This document shows, in pieces, positions 55,501 to 64,000 of a stretch of 64,000 bases of DNA. The notes under the pieces are model-generated. The model had not been told where the DNA came from. It worked only from the letters and a program-made list of their open reading frames with translations, and searched no databases. Numbering within the stretch: position 1 is the stretch's first letter; each line of letters starts with the position of its first letter. This DNA comes from Haemaphysalis longicornis (Eukaryota; Arthropoda; Arachnida; Ixodida; Ixodidae), in NCBI GenBank assembly GCA_013339765.2, contig CM023454.1, forward strand, positions 149,277,309 through 149,341,308. Reading direction: 5' to 3'. Both the position numbers and the translations under genes were made by a program.

Positions 55501-56271
55501 TTACCTACAGGCGCCCGAGCCCCGGTGAGGGGGCAGCGCCGTCGGCTGCTGGCGTTTGAGGGCCGCCAGCGCTAACTGGACAGCCTCCCGCTTGTGCGTT
55601 AAGATCGGTATGTGTTTTAAGCACTTGCTAGGCGTGGCGGTAGCACGTCCGTAGCACTGTCTTCTACTGCACAGTTCCATAACATGTGCGCCATAGTGGC
55701 ACGATCGGCACCGCACACCGCACATACGTCGCTTGTGTATAAGTCCGGGCACACATGTTTTGCGATACAGGTGTCCACATTGCGCGAGTTTGTAGTGCCG
55801 TCGCATCGTTGCCTCTTGCCTGGTGAGCTGTTTGTGAGGCGGCGGGTACTTCCGCCTACCTTTCACGGTACCAGCTCATCACGTCTTTGTATGAGGTAAT
55901 TGGCTCCATGTCTTCGTCGTTGATTTCCTCCGCGGGTTGGGGGGTGTGGTCTGCGCTGCGGCTAGTGAGCGCACGCGCCCCCGATCTGCCCCTTCGTTGC
56001 GGTTCTCTCCTGTATCCATTGGTCCCATGAGCGCCGGGAACCATTTAAGCACCACCGGCATTGCTCTTTGTGTGAGGGTCCTGCACACCCTGGCCGCGCA
56101 TGGAGACACGTTGTTTTTGGCAAAGTTCATAATCACGCTTTTCGAGTCGCTCAGTATCGTTGTGCAGTTTGGGTTCGCGAGCGCCAGCGCTATGGCTAGC
56201 TCTTCGGCCTGTACTGGGTCCCGTGCCCGCACGCTGCCAGCCGTGCACAGCTTCGGAAGCGCCGCAATCAC
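55501..56271 (-). pseudogene. LINE ORF2, RNase H and C-terminal region
   Basis: RNase H blocks VQAEELAIALALANPNCTTI, LSDSKSVIMNF and LKWFPALMG (WFPAHMG with His to Leu). After frame changes it continues with RRKYPPPHKQLTRQEATMRR and the knuckle CGVRCRSCHYGAHVMELC. The usual His and trailing Cys spacing is retained only partly. Confidence 0.75.
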
Positions 56272-56580
56272 GGCCGCAGCATACTACCCGGCCGACCCGG
56301 GTAGGTGGCGACATCGACATAGTAGGCGCCCATGTTGATGTATGTGTGGCCGTGAAAGCCCTGGCCCTCGCTAGCCGGCGCTCCCGATCCGCTTCTGGGG
56401 TCACTATGTCGTGGAACCGGTGGGACCTGCAAAGAGCGCAGCAGCCCGCACGGGCAGCGGCGACCTGCCCCCACTCTCCCGCAGCCCCTGCAGAGTCCTA
56501 GTCTGGATAGTATAGATCTACCTGTTTTGGTGAGTGCTAGTCGAGCAAGTTGCGCGGTGCGCTGTGCTTCTGCGATTCAG

Positions 56581-57831
56581 CTAGTGTTTATGTATTCCTA
56601 GTTCTAGGAGTCGTTCGGTGCTTGTGTGTGAATAGAGGCCTAATGCTACTTTATATGCTTTGCGTATGAGTGCGTCAATCTTCCGGCGCTCCGCCGCTTT
56701 CCAGTTGTGGAAGGCCGCGACGTAGGCTGCGTGGCTGATTGCGAACGACTGCACCAATTTCCGCAGAGTATCTTCCTTCATGCCTGCATGTCTTGTGGAT
56801 ACCTTCCTCAGGAGTCGTAAGGCCGTGGATATCTTCGTGTCGATTTTTTGCAATGGTAGTGCCATTATGTTGTGAAGCTTCAATGTGGAGTCCAAGCACT
56901 CGGAGTGTTTTAACGTGCGGGATTTTTCCTCCGTCTTTCGTCCGTAGATTGATATCTGGTTGGCCATGATGTGCCGTTGGTCCACGTGGTGATATGATGA
57001 GAAGTTCGGATTTAGCCGGTGCACATACGAGTCCCGTGCCCTGGAGTTGGTCTTCTATTTCGTCTATTGCCTGCTGCAGCGATGCTTCGATCTCGCCGTC
57101 GCTGCCTCCTGTCATCCAGAGAGTGATGTCGTCAGCGTAGATGGTGTGCTTGACGTTCGGGAGGCTTTGGAGGCGTTTAGCTATCCCGATCATGACCAGG
57201 TTGAACAGCAGCGGCGAGATCACTGCACCCTGCGGCGTGCCGATGCTTCCGAGGCTTTTGCTTGGGAGTTCTATGTCACCAGCAATGATGGTTGTAGTAC
57301 GGTCCGTTAAGAAGTCTTTAATGTAGGCAAAGGTGCGTTCTCCCATATTTAGTTGTGATACTTGTCGAAGAATGGCTGAGTGATGAACTCTATCGAACGC
57401 GCTCTGTATGTCCAGGCCCAGCACGGCGCGGTTGTCCAGGGTGTGTGTTGGTCGGTCGAGGACTTCATGCTTGATGAGGAGCATGGCGTCTTGTGTGCTG
57501 AGCTTGGCCCTGAAGCCGAGTATCGTATCTGGGTAGAGTCCTTCTGCTTCCAAGAACGCCTGCCAGCGATTCATTAGCACGTGTTCGAACACTTTCCCCA
57601 TACAGGATGTTAGAGAATGGGTCGCAGGTTCTCGATGTTCGGTGGTTTGCCTGGCTTCGGAATCAGCACTGTTCTTGCGTCCTTCCAGCTTCTGGGTAGC
57701 TTGCCGGTGCGCCAGCATGTGTTGTAGTATGCCGTCAGCGCCGCCACCGCAGCGTCGTTGAGGTTGCGTAGCGCCTTATTCGTTATCCCGTCCGGCCCCG
57801 GTGCCGACTTGCAGTTGATTGTTTGAAGCAC
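56581..57831 (-). pseudogene. LINE ORF2, reverse transcriptase domain
   Basis: NCKSAPGPDGITNKALRN, LPRSWKDARTVLIPKPGKPP, NIENLRPI, a short disruption near 57610, then LTSCMGKVFEHVLMNRW, DTILGFRAKLSTQDAML, LGLDIQSAFDRVHH (motif A), IGTPQGAVISPLLFNLVM (motif B) and HTIYADDITLW (motif C, intact). A frameshift near 56890 moves into 56581-57024 (HNIMALPLQKI, thumb region). Confidence 0.85.
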
Positions 57832-58164
57832 TGCGCGGACCTCCCATTCCTCGATGTCTGCATCCAGTTGAGCATTTGAGGCACCCGTGTAGTTCGGGAG
57901 GGGGTCCGGCGAGGTGGACGGGAGGTATTTGTTATTTAGGCGTCTGCAGACCTCTGCTTCGCCAAGCGCTTTCTGTGCTTTGTATAGAGTGCGTGCTAGG
58001 ACGTGCTCGGGCGGCGGTCTGGGTGTCGGTGGTGGGTAAAACTATTTGCCTTGCCATGGCCGCTTGTATTTTGAGTAGTGTATTCTGTACTGTCTGGAAC
58101 ATTTGTTCCACTTGGGTCAGTCTGGTAGCGATGTCAGCCGTTGATGCCTCTAGTGCTGCTAGTC

Positions 58165-59844
58165 TTATGTTGGTCGATTCTCTTTCTGCAGTGAGGGAGG
58201 CTTCTGTGTGGGCGAAGCATTCCTCGAGATGTTGAAGGCGTGTCTCATTTGCTTGAGCTTCCGCCCCGGTTCTCGTCTCCTCTTCGCTCTATGTTCGGGT
58301 GCGGCAACTGCGGTTTCCTCTTGCGTTTCTTCTTCGAGCGGCTCTTCAATTGGTGTTTCGGTGGGCTTCTCAAGCGTTTGCACTGTCACTTGGCGTTGCG
58401 CCGGCGTTGATCCCTGTTCTTGGCCTCGGTTGGAGAGGAGCAGGTCAAGCTTTCTATTTATCTCCTGTAGGCGCCTGTCCTGCTCTGCTAGTTGCTTCCT
58501 TAAATGTTCGTTTTCTTTACGAAGTTGTAGCACTTCGGGGCTGGCTTGGGGTGCGCCCGCCCGCTGTTGGTGCTGCGCGGCTCCTCGATTCGTTCGCGAT
58601 TGCGCCATGTCAGCCCACGACGCCGCGCCTTCCCCGAATTGGCTTTTGCGAGTGATTTTGTTGTCCGGATGGGCTGCGCCGTCTGCCATTGGAGCGCTGC
58701 CGGTTGCTGCCGCACGGACGTCAGCGCTAGCCATCTGTGCCGCTGCGCCGCTCGGCTGCAGCTGCGGGAATTGCGCTAAACCTAATGGCGGCTGTTGTTC
58801 CGCCATGTGCTTCTTCTCCCAGCGGCGGCGCGTCACCACGTAGGGGATTTTATAGCGGTTCCTGCAACCCGCGACTCCGGTGGGGTGCGCTCCGTTGCAA
58901 AGTTTGCAGTGCGGTTTGCATTCTTGTTCATGGCTGGGGCCTGGGTTTGGCGCCCCACACGCAAAGCATACCTGTGTGCCCGGGAAGGGGCATACATCGG
59001 TTCTGTGTCCTACCTTGCCACAGCAGTGGCATACTTCAAAGTGCTGGCGGTATAGGCTGCACTTGACTAGCATTGCACCGTATTTTACATAATTGGGCAC
59101 TTTGGTGCCCTCAAAAGCTACAATGACCGTGGTTGAGTTCCCTATTCTATGTGCTTCTAGTGCTAGCGGATTGGCTTCATGTATTATATTATCCTGAATT
59201 TCTTGATGTGAGTCGGTTAACGATATGCCCCTAATGATCCCTTTAGTGGTGCCGTTTGGTGCCAAAAGGTATGCGTGGACCTCATATTCTCTGTCTCCGA
59301 TTTTTAGTAGACTGATTCGTGCATATTTGTCGGCCCTTGCCTCTTGCGGGGTGCTTACCACAATGATGTTTTGTGCTACGTTAGTACATATAGTATCCTC
59401 TCGTGACTCTTGGAGTGTTGTGCCTGTCGCCGCGAAAATGGCGGCCATTAGCTTTGAGACCTCAGTACGTCCCACGTTAAGTCCGCCGCGGGGCCTGATG
59501 ACTACTTTGATATCCTCTCTCGGCAGCGTTCGAGGCATGCGCGCTGCCTTGCTAATCTTAGTGGTTATCCTTTTAACAAATTTTGCTTGCCTCACCGCGG
59601 GGGCTGCGAGAGTAGTGGTTGAGGCCGGCTCACCTTTTGCCGCGTCGGCCGCGCGCTGTCGATGGCGTCTGCCGGCCACCTGCCAGCCCTCTGTGTCGGT
59701 TAGCGCCAGGTCAGTGCCGGCGACCGCCACCGCTGTATTTCCCTCGTTGTAGTTAACGATCACGTGCGATGGTTGAGAGTCGTGCTTGGTCTCCGTGTTG
59801 TTGTTGGTGTCCATCGTCGCGTTCTCTTGGGGGGTGGTGTCCAT
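58165..59844 (-). CDS. LINE ORF1 (gag-like), 559-codon open frame
   Basis: The longest open frame in the window; presumed RNA-binding ORF1 protein. It starts MDTTPQENATM; a basic region (RRRHRQRA-like, KRITTKISKAARMPRTLPRE) leads to an RRM-like segment (VVIRPRGGLNVGRTEV .. IIVVSTPQEARADKYA). Three Cys/His knuckles follow: CHCCGKVGHRTDVC, CFACGAPNPGPSHEQEC and CKLCNGAHPTGVAGC. Then a Gln/Ala-rich linker and a coiled coil (VLQLRKENEHLRKQLAEQDR). The last ~25 codons after about 58275 appear to be off-frame: in another frame the coiled coil continues as NETRLQHLEECFAHTEASLT to about 58040. The protein is therefore C-terminally altered but otherwise intact. Confidence 0.85.
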   Translation of the reverse strand: MDTTPQENATMDTNNNTETKHDSQPSHVIVNYNEGNTAVAVAGTDLALTDTEGWQVAGRRHRQRAADAAKGEPASTTTLAAPAVRQAKFVKRITTKISKAARMPRTLPREDIKVVIRPRGGLNVGRTEVSKLMAAIFAATGTTLQESREDTICTNVAQNIIVVSTPQEARADKYARISLLKIGDREYEVHAYLLAPNGTTKGIIRGISLTDSHQEIQDNIIHEANPLALEAHRIGNSTTVIVAFEGTKVPNYVKYGAMLVKCSLYRQHFEVCHCCGKVGHRTDVCPFPGTQVCFACGAPNPGPSHEQECKPHCKLCNGAHPTGVAGCRNRYKIPYVVTRRRWEKKHMAEQQPPLGLAQFPQLQPSGAAAQMASADVRAAATGSAPMADGAAHPDNKITRKSQFGEGAASWADMAQSRTNRGAAQHQQRAGAPQASPEVLQLRKENEHLRKQLAEQDRRLQEINRKLDLLLSNRGQEQGSTPAQRQVTVQTLEKPTETPIEEPLEEETQEETAVAAPEHRAKRRREPGRKLKQMRHAFNISRNASPTQKPPSLQKENRPT

Positions 59845-60534
59845 TGCGTCGCGTCGGGGGCTGCCGCCGGCGTGCCCCGACCCGAGCTCGCGCTAGGCCT
59901 AAGTTAGGCTTAGCTGGCCGTCCGCGCCTTGGGAACTTTGTTCGTCGGTGGAGAGAAGAGAATTCGTTGCACCTCACCGAATTTGGGGTCAGTCGATTCC
60001 TTGGGTCAATGCGCGTTGCTCTGTAGCGGAAATTCTTCGATGAGATGAAAGTGCACTGCACAAATGGGCATATTCTACGGAGCCGACGCAACACACGTCT
60101 GCTCGCCGTGGCGACCGCAGCGCCCCTGACTGTTGAAATTTCAGGCTTGAAAAGTAGAACCACAATAAACCCATTTTGTTTTTCAAGAGGGAACCTAATG
60201 GCTGCAAGTTATGCTTTAACAAAGATGGTATTATGTTGTCTTTATTACGGCCCTTGACTGGTGCAAACGTCTGCAATACCATGGTTAGGAACATCTGAAC
60301 AGCAGTTTAACCTGTACAAAGTTATATCCAGAAACTTGGACAAATTTTATAATGCCTGTGTTACACAAAACAGAATGCATTTGTACCATCACAAGCTAAA
60401 GCTCCGCATATCCAAACTTTGGCCCATCTACAGCAATAGGTTGGCTCAACTGCACAGCCCAACAAATCTGTTGAAAAGCTACACAGAGGAAAAGAAAGCC
60501 TACTAATGACTTAAACGGACACTAAAAGCTGATT

Positions 60535-61120
60535 AACTGTTAACACTAACTGAAAGACCATACCTTGCTCTAAGTTTTTCCGGACCCTGTGTTGGTGCTG
60601 TTGCAGCCTTTCTAGCAAGCTCCAGGTGTCGCCAATGTACGTGGTGGGGCATTGTGCGCAAGAAAACTTGTAGATGACTTGCGCTTATTCTTTTGGCGGT
60701 TGCCCTTTTGGTCGTGGCATCAGACATTAGAAGTTTTATGCCACAACCAAACAAATAGTGGTCAATGGGAACACTGTCATATACGAGAATTCATGGTATC
60801 ATTTCGCTCGCCCCTTCAACACAAAGTAGGCAGATGCAGGTGGGTCATTAGGTGAGGGGAGAGACAATAAAGGTAGGCATAGAATTGCTGACCGGTGGCG
60901 TTGAAGGAGCGAATATTTTTTGGCTGTCCCCCAATCAGTGAACACGGCATTTGATGTGGTGAATAAAAAGCTGCTGGTGTAGCCATTTTCCTCTAGGTCT
61001 GTGATATAAGACTTTTTCCTGTCATATATTTTGTCGAGCAAGCTGTGCGTAGAAGAGCCAGAACTAAAGAAGCCTTGTGCGAAATTGAGTGGTATGACGT
61101 GAACTGGAGGTAGCATCTAG
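60535..61120 (-). pseudogene. Penelope-like element fragment: thumb/linker and GIY-YIG
   Basis: Minus strand: KKSYITDLEENGYTSSFLFT (the 'L..NGYP' block after the RT palm), then stops, LMPRPKGQPPKE, a stop, and AQVIYKFSCAQCPTTYIGDT .. LLERLQQHQHRVRKN. The last part is the GIY-YIG start, with YIG followed by Asp-Thr where Glu-Thr is usual. Multiple stops and frame changes. Confidence 0.7.
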
Positions 61121-61499
61121 TGTCGGTTATTCTTCCATACAACATGGTGATCTTAATTGATTGGGATGTTTTTTTCTGAAAACAAGGAACAGCAAGGCAT
61201 TGCCTGTTATTCTTATTATGTGAACTAAATCGCTGGCTCAGCCGACTTCAGATGCCCCAGGAACTTAACTGAGCCTATTGGGTGCAGAAAGCAAACCAAG
61301 ACTACCTTCAATTTATTGCTACCACCCAGCTTTCTACTATGATTCATTAGCTTTGCTTCTTCAATGCAGGGCAAGAGCTGTATGCCCAAGAGAAAAAATA
61401 GAGATAAGGAAGGAAGGAAGACCTATCGCTGTCCTCAAGAAAAACAGCTGCACCACCAAGTTTGTTCAATGCCTCAGAAGCTTTGTTCAATGCCTCAGA

Positions 61500-61955
61500 A
61501 TCCTTGCATGAAATTTTGTAGACAACTCCGGGGAATCTTGCATTTTCAAAAGGGTCCTTCACACGTACCAGCTTCTGCTTAAGCCTGTTCGTTGGCACGT
61601 GTGCAATTTTAATGCCATACGTGCCAAACACCCTTGCAAGAGCTTCACTGATGCCTTGCGTGTAGAGGACGGCAGCGCGTTTTTGCCTGTCTGCTTCACG
61701 AACCCTTTCGGAGAAGGCAACTGAAGCCCGCAATTGTTGCGTCCTCAGAAGCTTTGAAGGGTAGCCGTTGCTGCGAAGGTCCTTCCTTACCACGGCTAGC
61801 TCTTGCTTGCGCAGACCAGGCTCAGAGCAGATTCGTGATGCGCGTGAGAAGAATGCAGCGGCGACGGAGCGTTTTTGGCCTATAGGATGCGCAGAGTCGA
61901 ACCCCAGGTATCTACCCGTGTGGGTCGGCTTGGTTGGTATGTGGACCGTTGGCAT
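61500..61955 (-). pseudogene. Penelope-like element fragment: RT C-terminus and linker
   Basis: Minus strand: PTKPTHTGRYLGFDSAHPIG, QKRSVAAAFFSRASRIC, VVRKDLRSNGYP, then GISEALARVFGTYGIKIAHV, VRVKDPFENARFPGVVYKIS, CK. 'KPTHTGRYL.F.SAHP' is diagnostic of PLE reverse transcriptases. The nuclease is cut at its first strand (VVYKISCK) and joined to unrelated sequence containing a 21-bp tandem duplication (SEALNKA). It is in the same orientation as the PLE fragment at 60535, directly downstream of this one. Confidence 0.82.
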
Positions 61956-62549
61956 CCTGCGATTGTGGCGGTATTTTTATTTAGTAGATGCTCTTCTTTT
62001 TGTAGCACTGTTCATTTCTCCTTTAACAAGCACCTGAACTCCTGCAGGTTCTACGCATCATACGAGCATAATAAAATGCAGTAATGCAGAACAATTGGCA
62101 GGGTTACCTTAATTTTTCTTTTCTAGGAATGAAAACAATGTAGGTAATCTATACACAACTACAATCAAACCTTTCAATTTTTACCTACTTCACTCCTAAC
62201 AAGCACACATACACGTTAGACATGTAAGCAATCTGCTAAATTTATGCCCACAAACTTAATCCGGCATCAGAAATCGGCAGGGAACGACGTGTCACCTTTA
62301 AATTGCACTCTTTTTGTTCAAAACACGTAAATGGGCGAGAAAGACCAATAACTATGATTTGGTACACTCATCTGGTATGGTTTTCAGGCAATGCTTACAT
62401 CTCACTTCAGTACCTTCAGGTGGTGGAGATCTTTGAAAACTCATTGCGTTGTCTTCCAGCTCTCGTATCTTGCCAGCATATGCTGGATTCCACCATTTCC
62501 AAATCAACGTGACTCGAATGTGGTGGATGCAAGAAAGAATAAGCACATG
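61956..62549. other. Intergenic; possible short exon on minus strand not called
   Basis: A minus-strand frame (62352-62540) reads KWWNPAYAGKIRELED and VRCKHCLKTIPDE, a single CxxC. It could belong to a BED/zinc-type exon but there is no second half and no splice evidence. Confidence 0.25.
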
Positions 62550-62551
62550 CC

Positions 62552-62608
62552 AGGGGCGTAGCCAGGGGGGGGGAGGCACACCGGGCCCGTGCCCCCCCCC
62601 CCCCCCCC
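62552..62608. repeat. GGGGCGTAGCCAGGGGGGGG-type terminal motif and poly(C)
   Basis: CAGGGGCGTAGCCAGGGGGG at 62552 followed by CACACCGGGCCCGTG and a run of about 20 C. This string is a frequently repeated transposon-end motif in many animal genomes, usually attributed to non-autonomous DNA transposons; the attribution is from memory. Confidence 0.45.
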
Positions 62609-64000
62609 CGAAATGTTTCATGCCAAGGCTGGGGTGCGGTTTAAGCAGCCTGAAAAACCGCCTGAAGTCGCCTGCAGGCGCGGAATTTTAAGGACATTAT
62701 TGCTCATATAAAGCTGAAAACAAGGGCTACGTCAACGTCTGATTCCTGCGCCCGCTCCAGATGCTGTACCTGTCAATATATACAGCCCGGCTGCATTTCG
62801 CGCCGGATACACCGACAAGGGCCGAGAACCTGCCGCGAGCCGATCGAAACAGCCCCGCTGTTTCACTGGCGGAACCGCACGGCCAGGAAATGGCAGAACA
62901 GCAGGAAAAGCCTCATACAGGCATACATGTGGTCGGGAGCGTGTCATTCCTTGTCTTTACACTGGTACAAAGTATAATCACATGACAGAGCATGTCGCTG
63001 TATTTTGTTCAGTCAACTATCAATCCTTGATGTTTATTTTTCTACCGACATCGCATTTCTTGACTATTGCAGATCCATAATTTCTGCTGCATGAAAAGCA
63101 TTGCTCTGCCCATCTAGTATTTCATCCACATCAACAAAACTACACAATTTTCTTTATTGCGGAGCTTTGTTTTTTTTTTTGCACTATTCCACTGTTTCCT
63201 TGACCTCCCTCTTGGTTAGAATCAGCATTCTGTATTTGCTTAACCGGAATTTTACTGAAGCCATGTCTGTTTCGATTTAACAGATAGAAATATAATGAAA
63301 TTTAAGAAACGTGCAACAAGCTCAACATTCAACAGCAGTGCAATAAGGTGTTCCGCTAAGCGAAAGTTTACTACTCACGTTACTAGCACAAAAAATAACA
63401 AAAGGCGAGTACTTAAGGACGAAGACGCACGTTTGCTAGCTTCACCGCCATAATAGACGAATGCGCCGCATGTACAGTCCACTGCGATTCGAAGGTTGTC
63501 CCGGGAAAGCTACTCTTTAAAACGAAGCACACAGAACACCAGCTTTAGCAAATATTCCAGGCAAGTTTCGTTATCGTCGGCGTAGATAAAGGGCAACCAA
63601 GTCCAAGTCTGTGCTTGATGACAACGAATGTACAGCTTGAAACCCAAAGGGTGGCAAGTCAGTCGTGCGGGCCATTGTTGTATCATGGAACAGCCAACAA
63701 AGGAGCGAAGAGGGCGAAATCTCGATTTTAATGGTTCCGAAACGAAACCGTGGGCTGGTGGCACGCTTGGCCGCTCGATGCTGGCGCGATAACCTTCAAA
63801 TCGTGCTCGTCTGTACTTCATAGCTGACAAGAAAACTTATTAGTCCCTTTTCTAAAGGAAAATCTAAAACACGAGAATCTTGATAGTAAACACCCAGTGT
63901 TGGCCTCCACTTCCGCCCGACGAACTTCGGGGACCGCGCGCCACTCACGAGTGCACTCATGATCATGCTCACGAGCGCGGGTCCGCCTAACCATCTGCTC
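62609..64000. other. Intergenic to window end
   Basis: No recognised element. A 106-codon minus-strand frame (63510-63830) begins MSAMKYRRARFEGYRASIER and is otherwise featureless; not called. Confidence 0.4.

Larger units (their letters stand above)
55465..60030 (-). mobile_element. Minus-strand I-clade-like LINE, internally deleted
   Basis: Reading from 60030 down: 5' UTR, ORF1 (59844-58040), then directly the RT region, RNase H, C-terminal region and a 3' end CCTTAATAAAGTTGCCTCTC with a (CT)n tail at about 55465. The endonuclease domain expected between ORF1 and RT is absent. The 5' limit is approximate. Confidence 0.82.

Noticed and set aside
62352..62540. Possible zinc-finger exon with CKHC
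   Set aside because: Only one CxxC and no partner histidines or cysteines; reading frame partly overlaps the poly(C)-associated repeat.
63510..63830. 106-codon minus-strand frame at the window end
   Set aside because: Starts with a Met-rich basic stretch but has no recognisable domain, and no splice or promoter evidence; cannot be supported without transcripts.

Overview
This is eukaryotic DNA, most likely a nuclear contig of a hard tick (Ixodidae, probably metastriate). Three things suggest this. Two intact tRNA-derived SINEs have the box A/B plus (AATC/TTGA)n-tail layout of the ixodid 'Ruka'-type SINE. LINE and Penelope-like (PLE) debris is very dense. One host gene is spread over long, repeat-filled introns with GT/AG junctions. 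I see no operons, CRISPR arrays or bacterial genes.

The only host gene I can support lies on the + strand. Five exons (4436-4690, 5070-5173, 21284-21555, 27023-27186, 40227-40391) have matching phases and join into the C-terminal 319 residues of a secreted, trypsin-fold serine protease homologue. The catalytic His and Asp are present, but the catalytic Ser motif reads GDGGSP (Ser to Gly), as in the non-catalytic clip-domain/masquerade-like homologues of arthropod immune cascades. The N-terminal exons (signal peptide, any clip domain) were not found and are probably upstream of the window. Exon 3 also exists as a frameshifted copy at 16315-16585, inside a ~2.5-kb segment present twice (14177-16669 and 19139-21639).

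Layout of the rest. 0-8.5 kb: minisatellites, a (GA)n tract, two SINEs and exons 1-2. 8.5-16.2 kb: two head-to-tail decayed LINEs with ATC tails; the second keeps an ORF1 esterase-like (SGNH) domain. 16.2-21.6 kb: exon 3 pseudo-copy, an L1-type ORF1 remnant, GC-rich DNA and the second copy of the duplicated segment. 21.9-26.7 kb: two TIR elements that carry tRNA-like sequences, an unclassified interspersed repeat and a 668-bp tandem duplication. 27-35 kb: exon 4, a tRNA-like SINE head, PLE, Helitron and I-clade LINE fragments, and an inverted second copy of the interspersed repeat. 36.5-39.3 kb: two related TTAA-type elements with internal tRNA-like sequence. 40.2 kb: last exon. 43.8-52.8 kb: a 7.3-kb I-clade LINE bounded by a 13-bp target duplication, carrying a PLE-like foldback and a TTAA-type element, itself inside an older ACACCC-repeat element. 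55.5-60.0 kb: a minus-strand LINE with a long open ORF1 but no endonuclease. 60.5-62 kb: PLE fragments.

The most unusual pattern is that three unrelated families of terminal-inverted-repeat elements each contain an internal tRNA-like (Pol III box A/box B) segment. Nested insertions with recognisable target duplications and one paralogous empty site allow much of the insertion history to be read directly.
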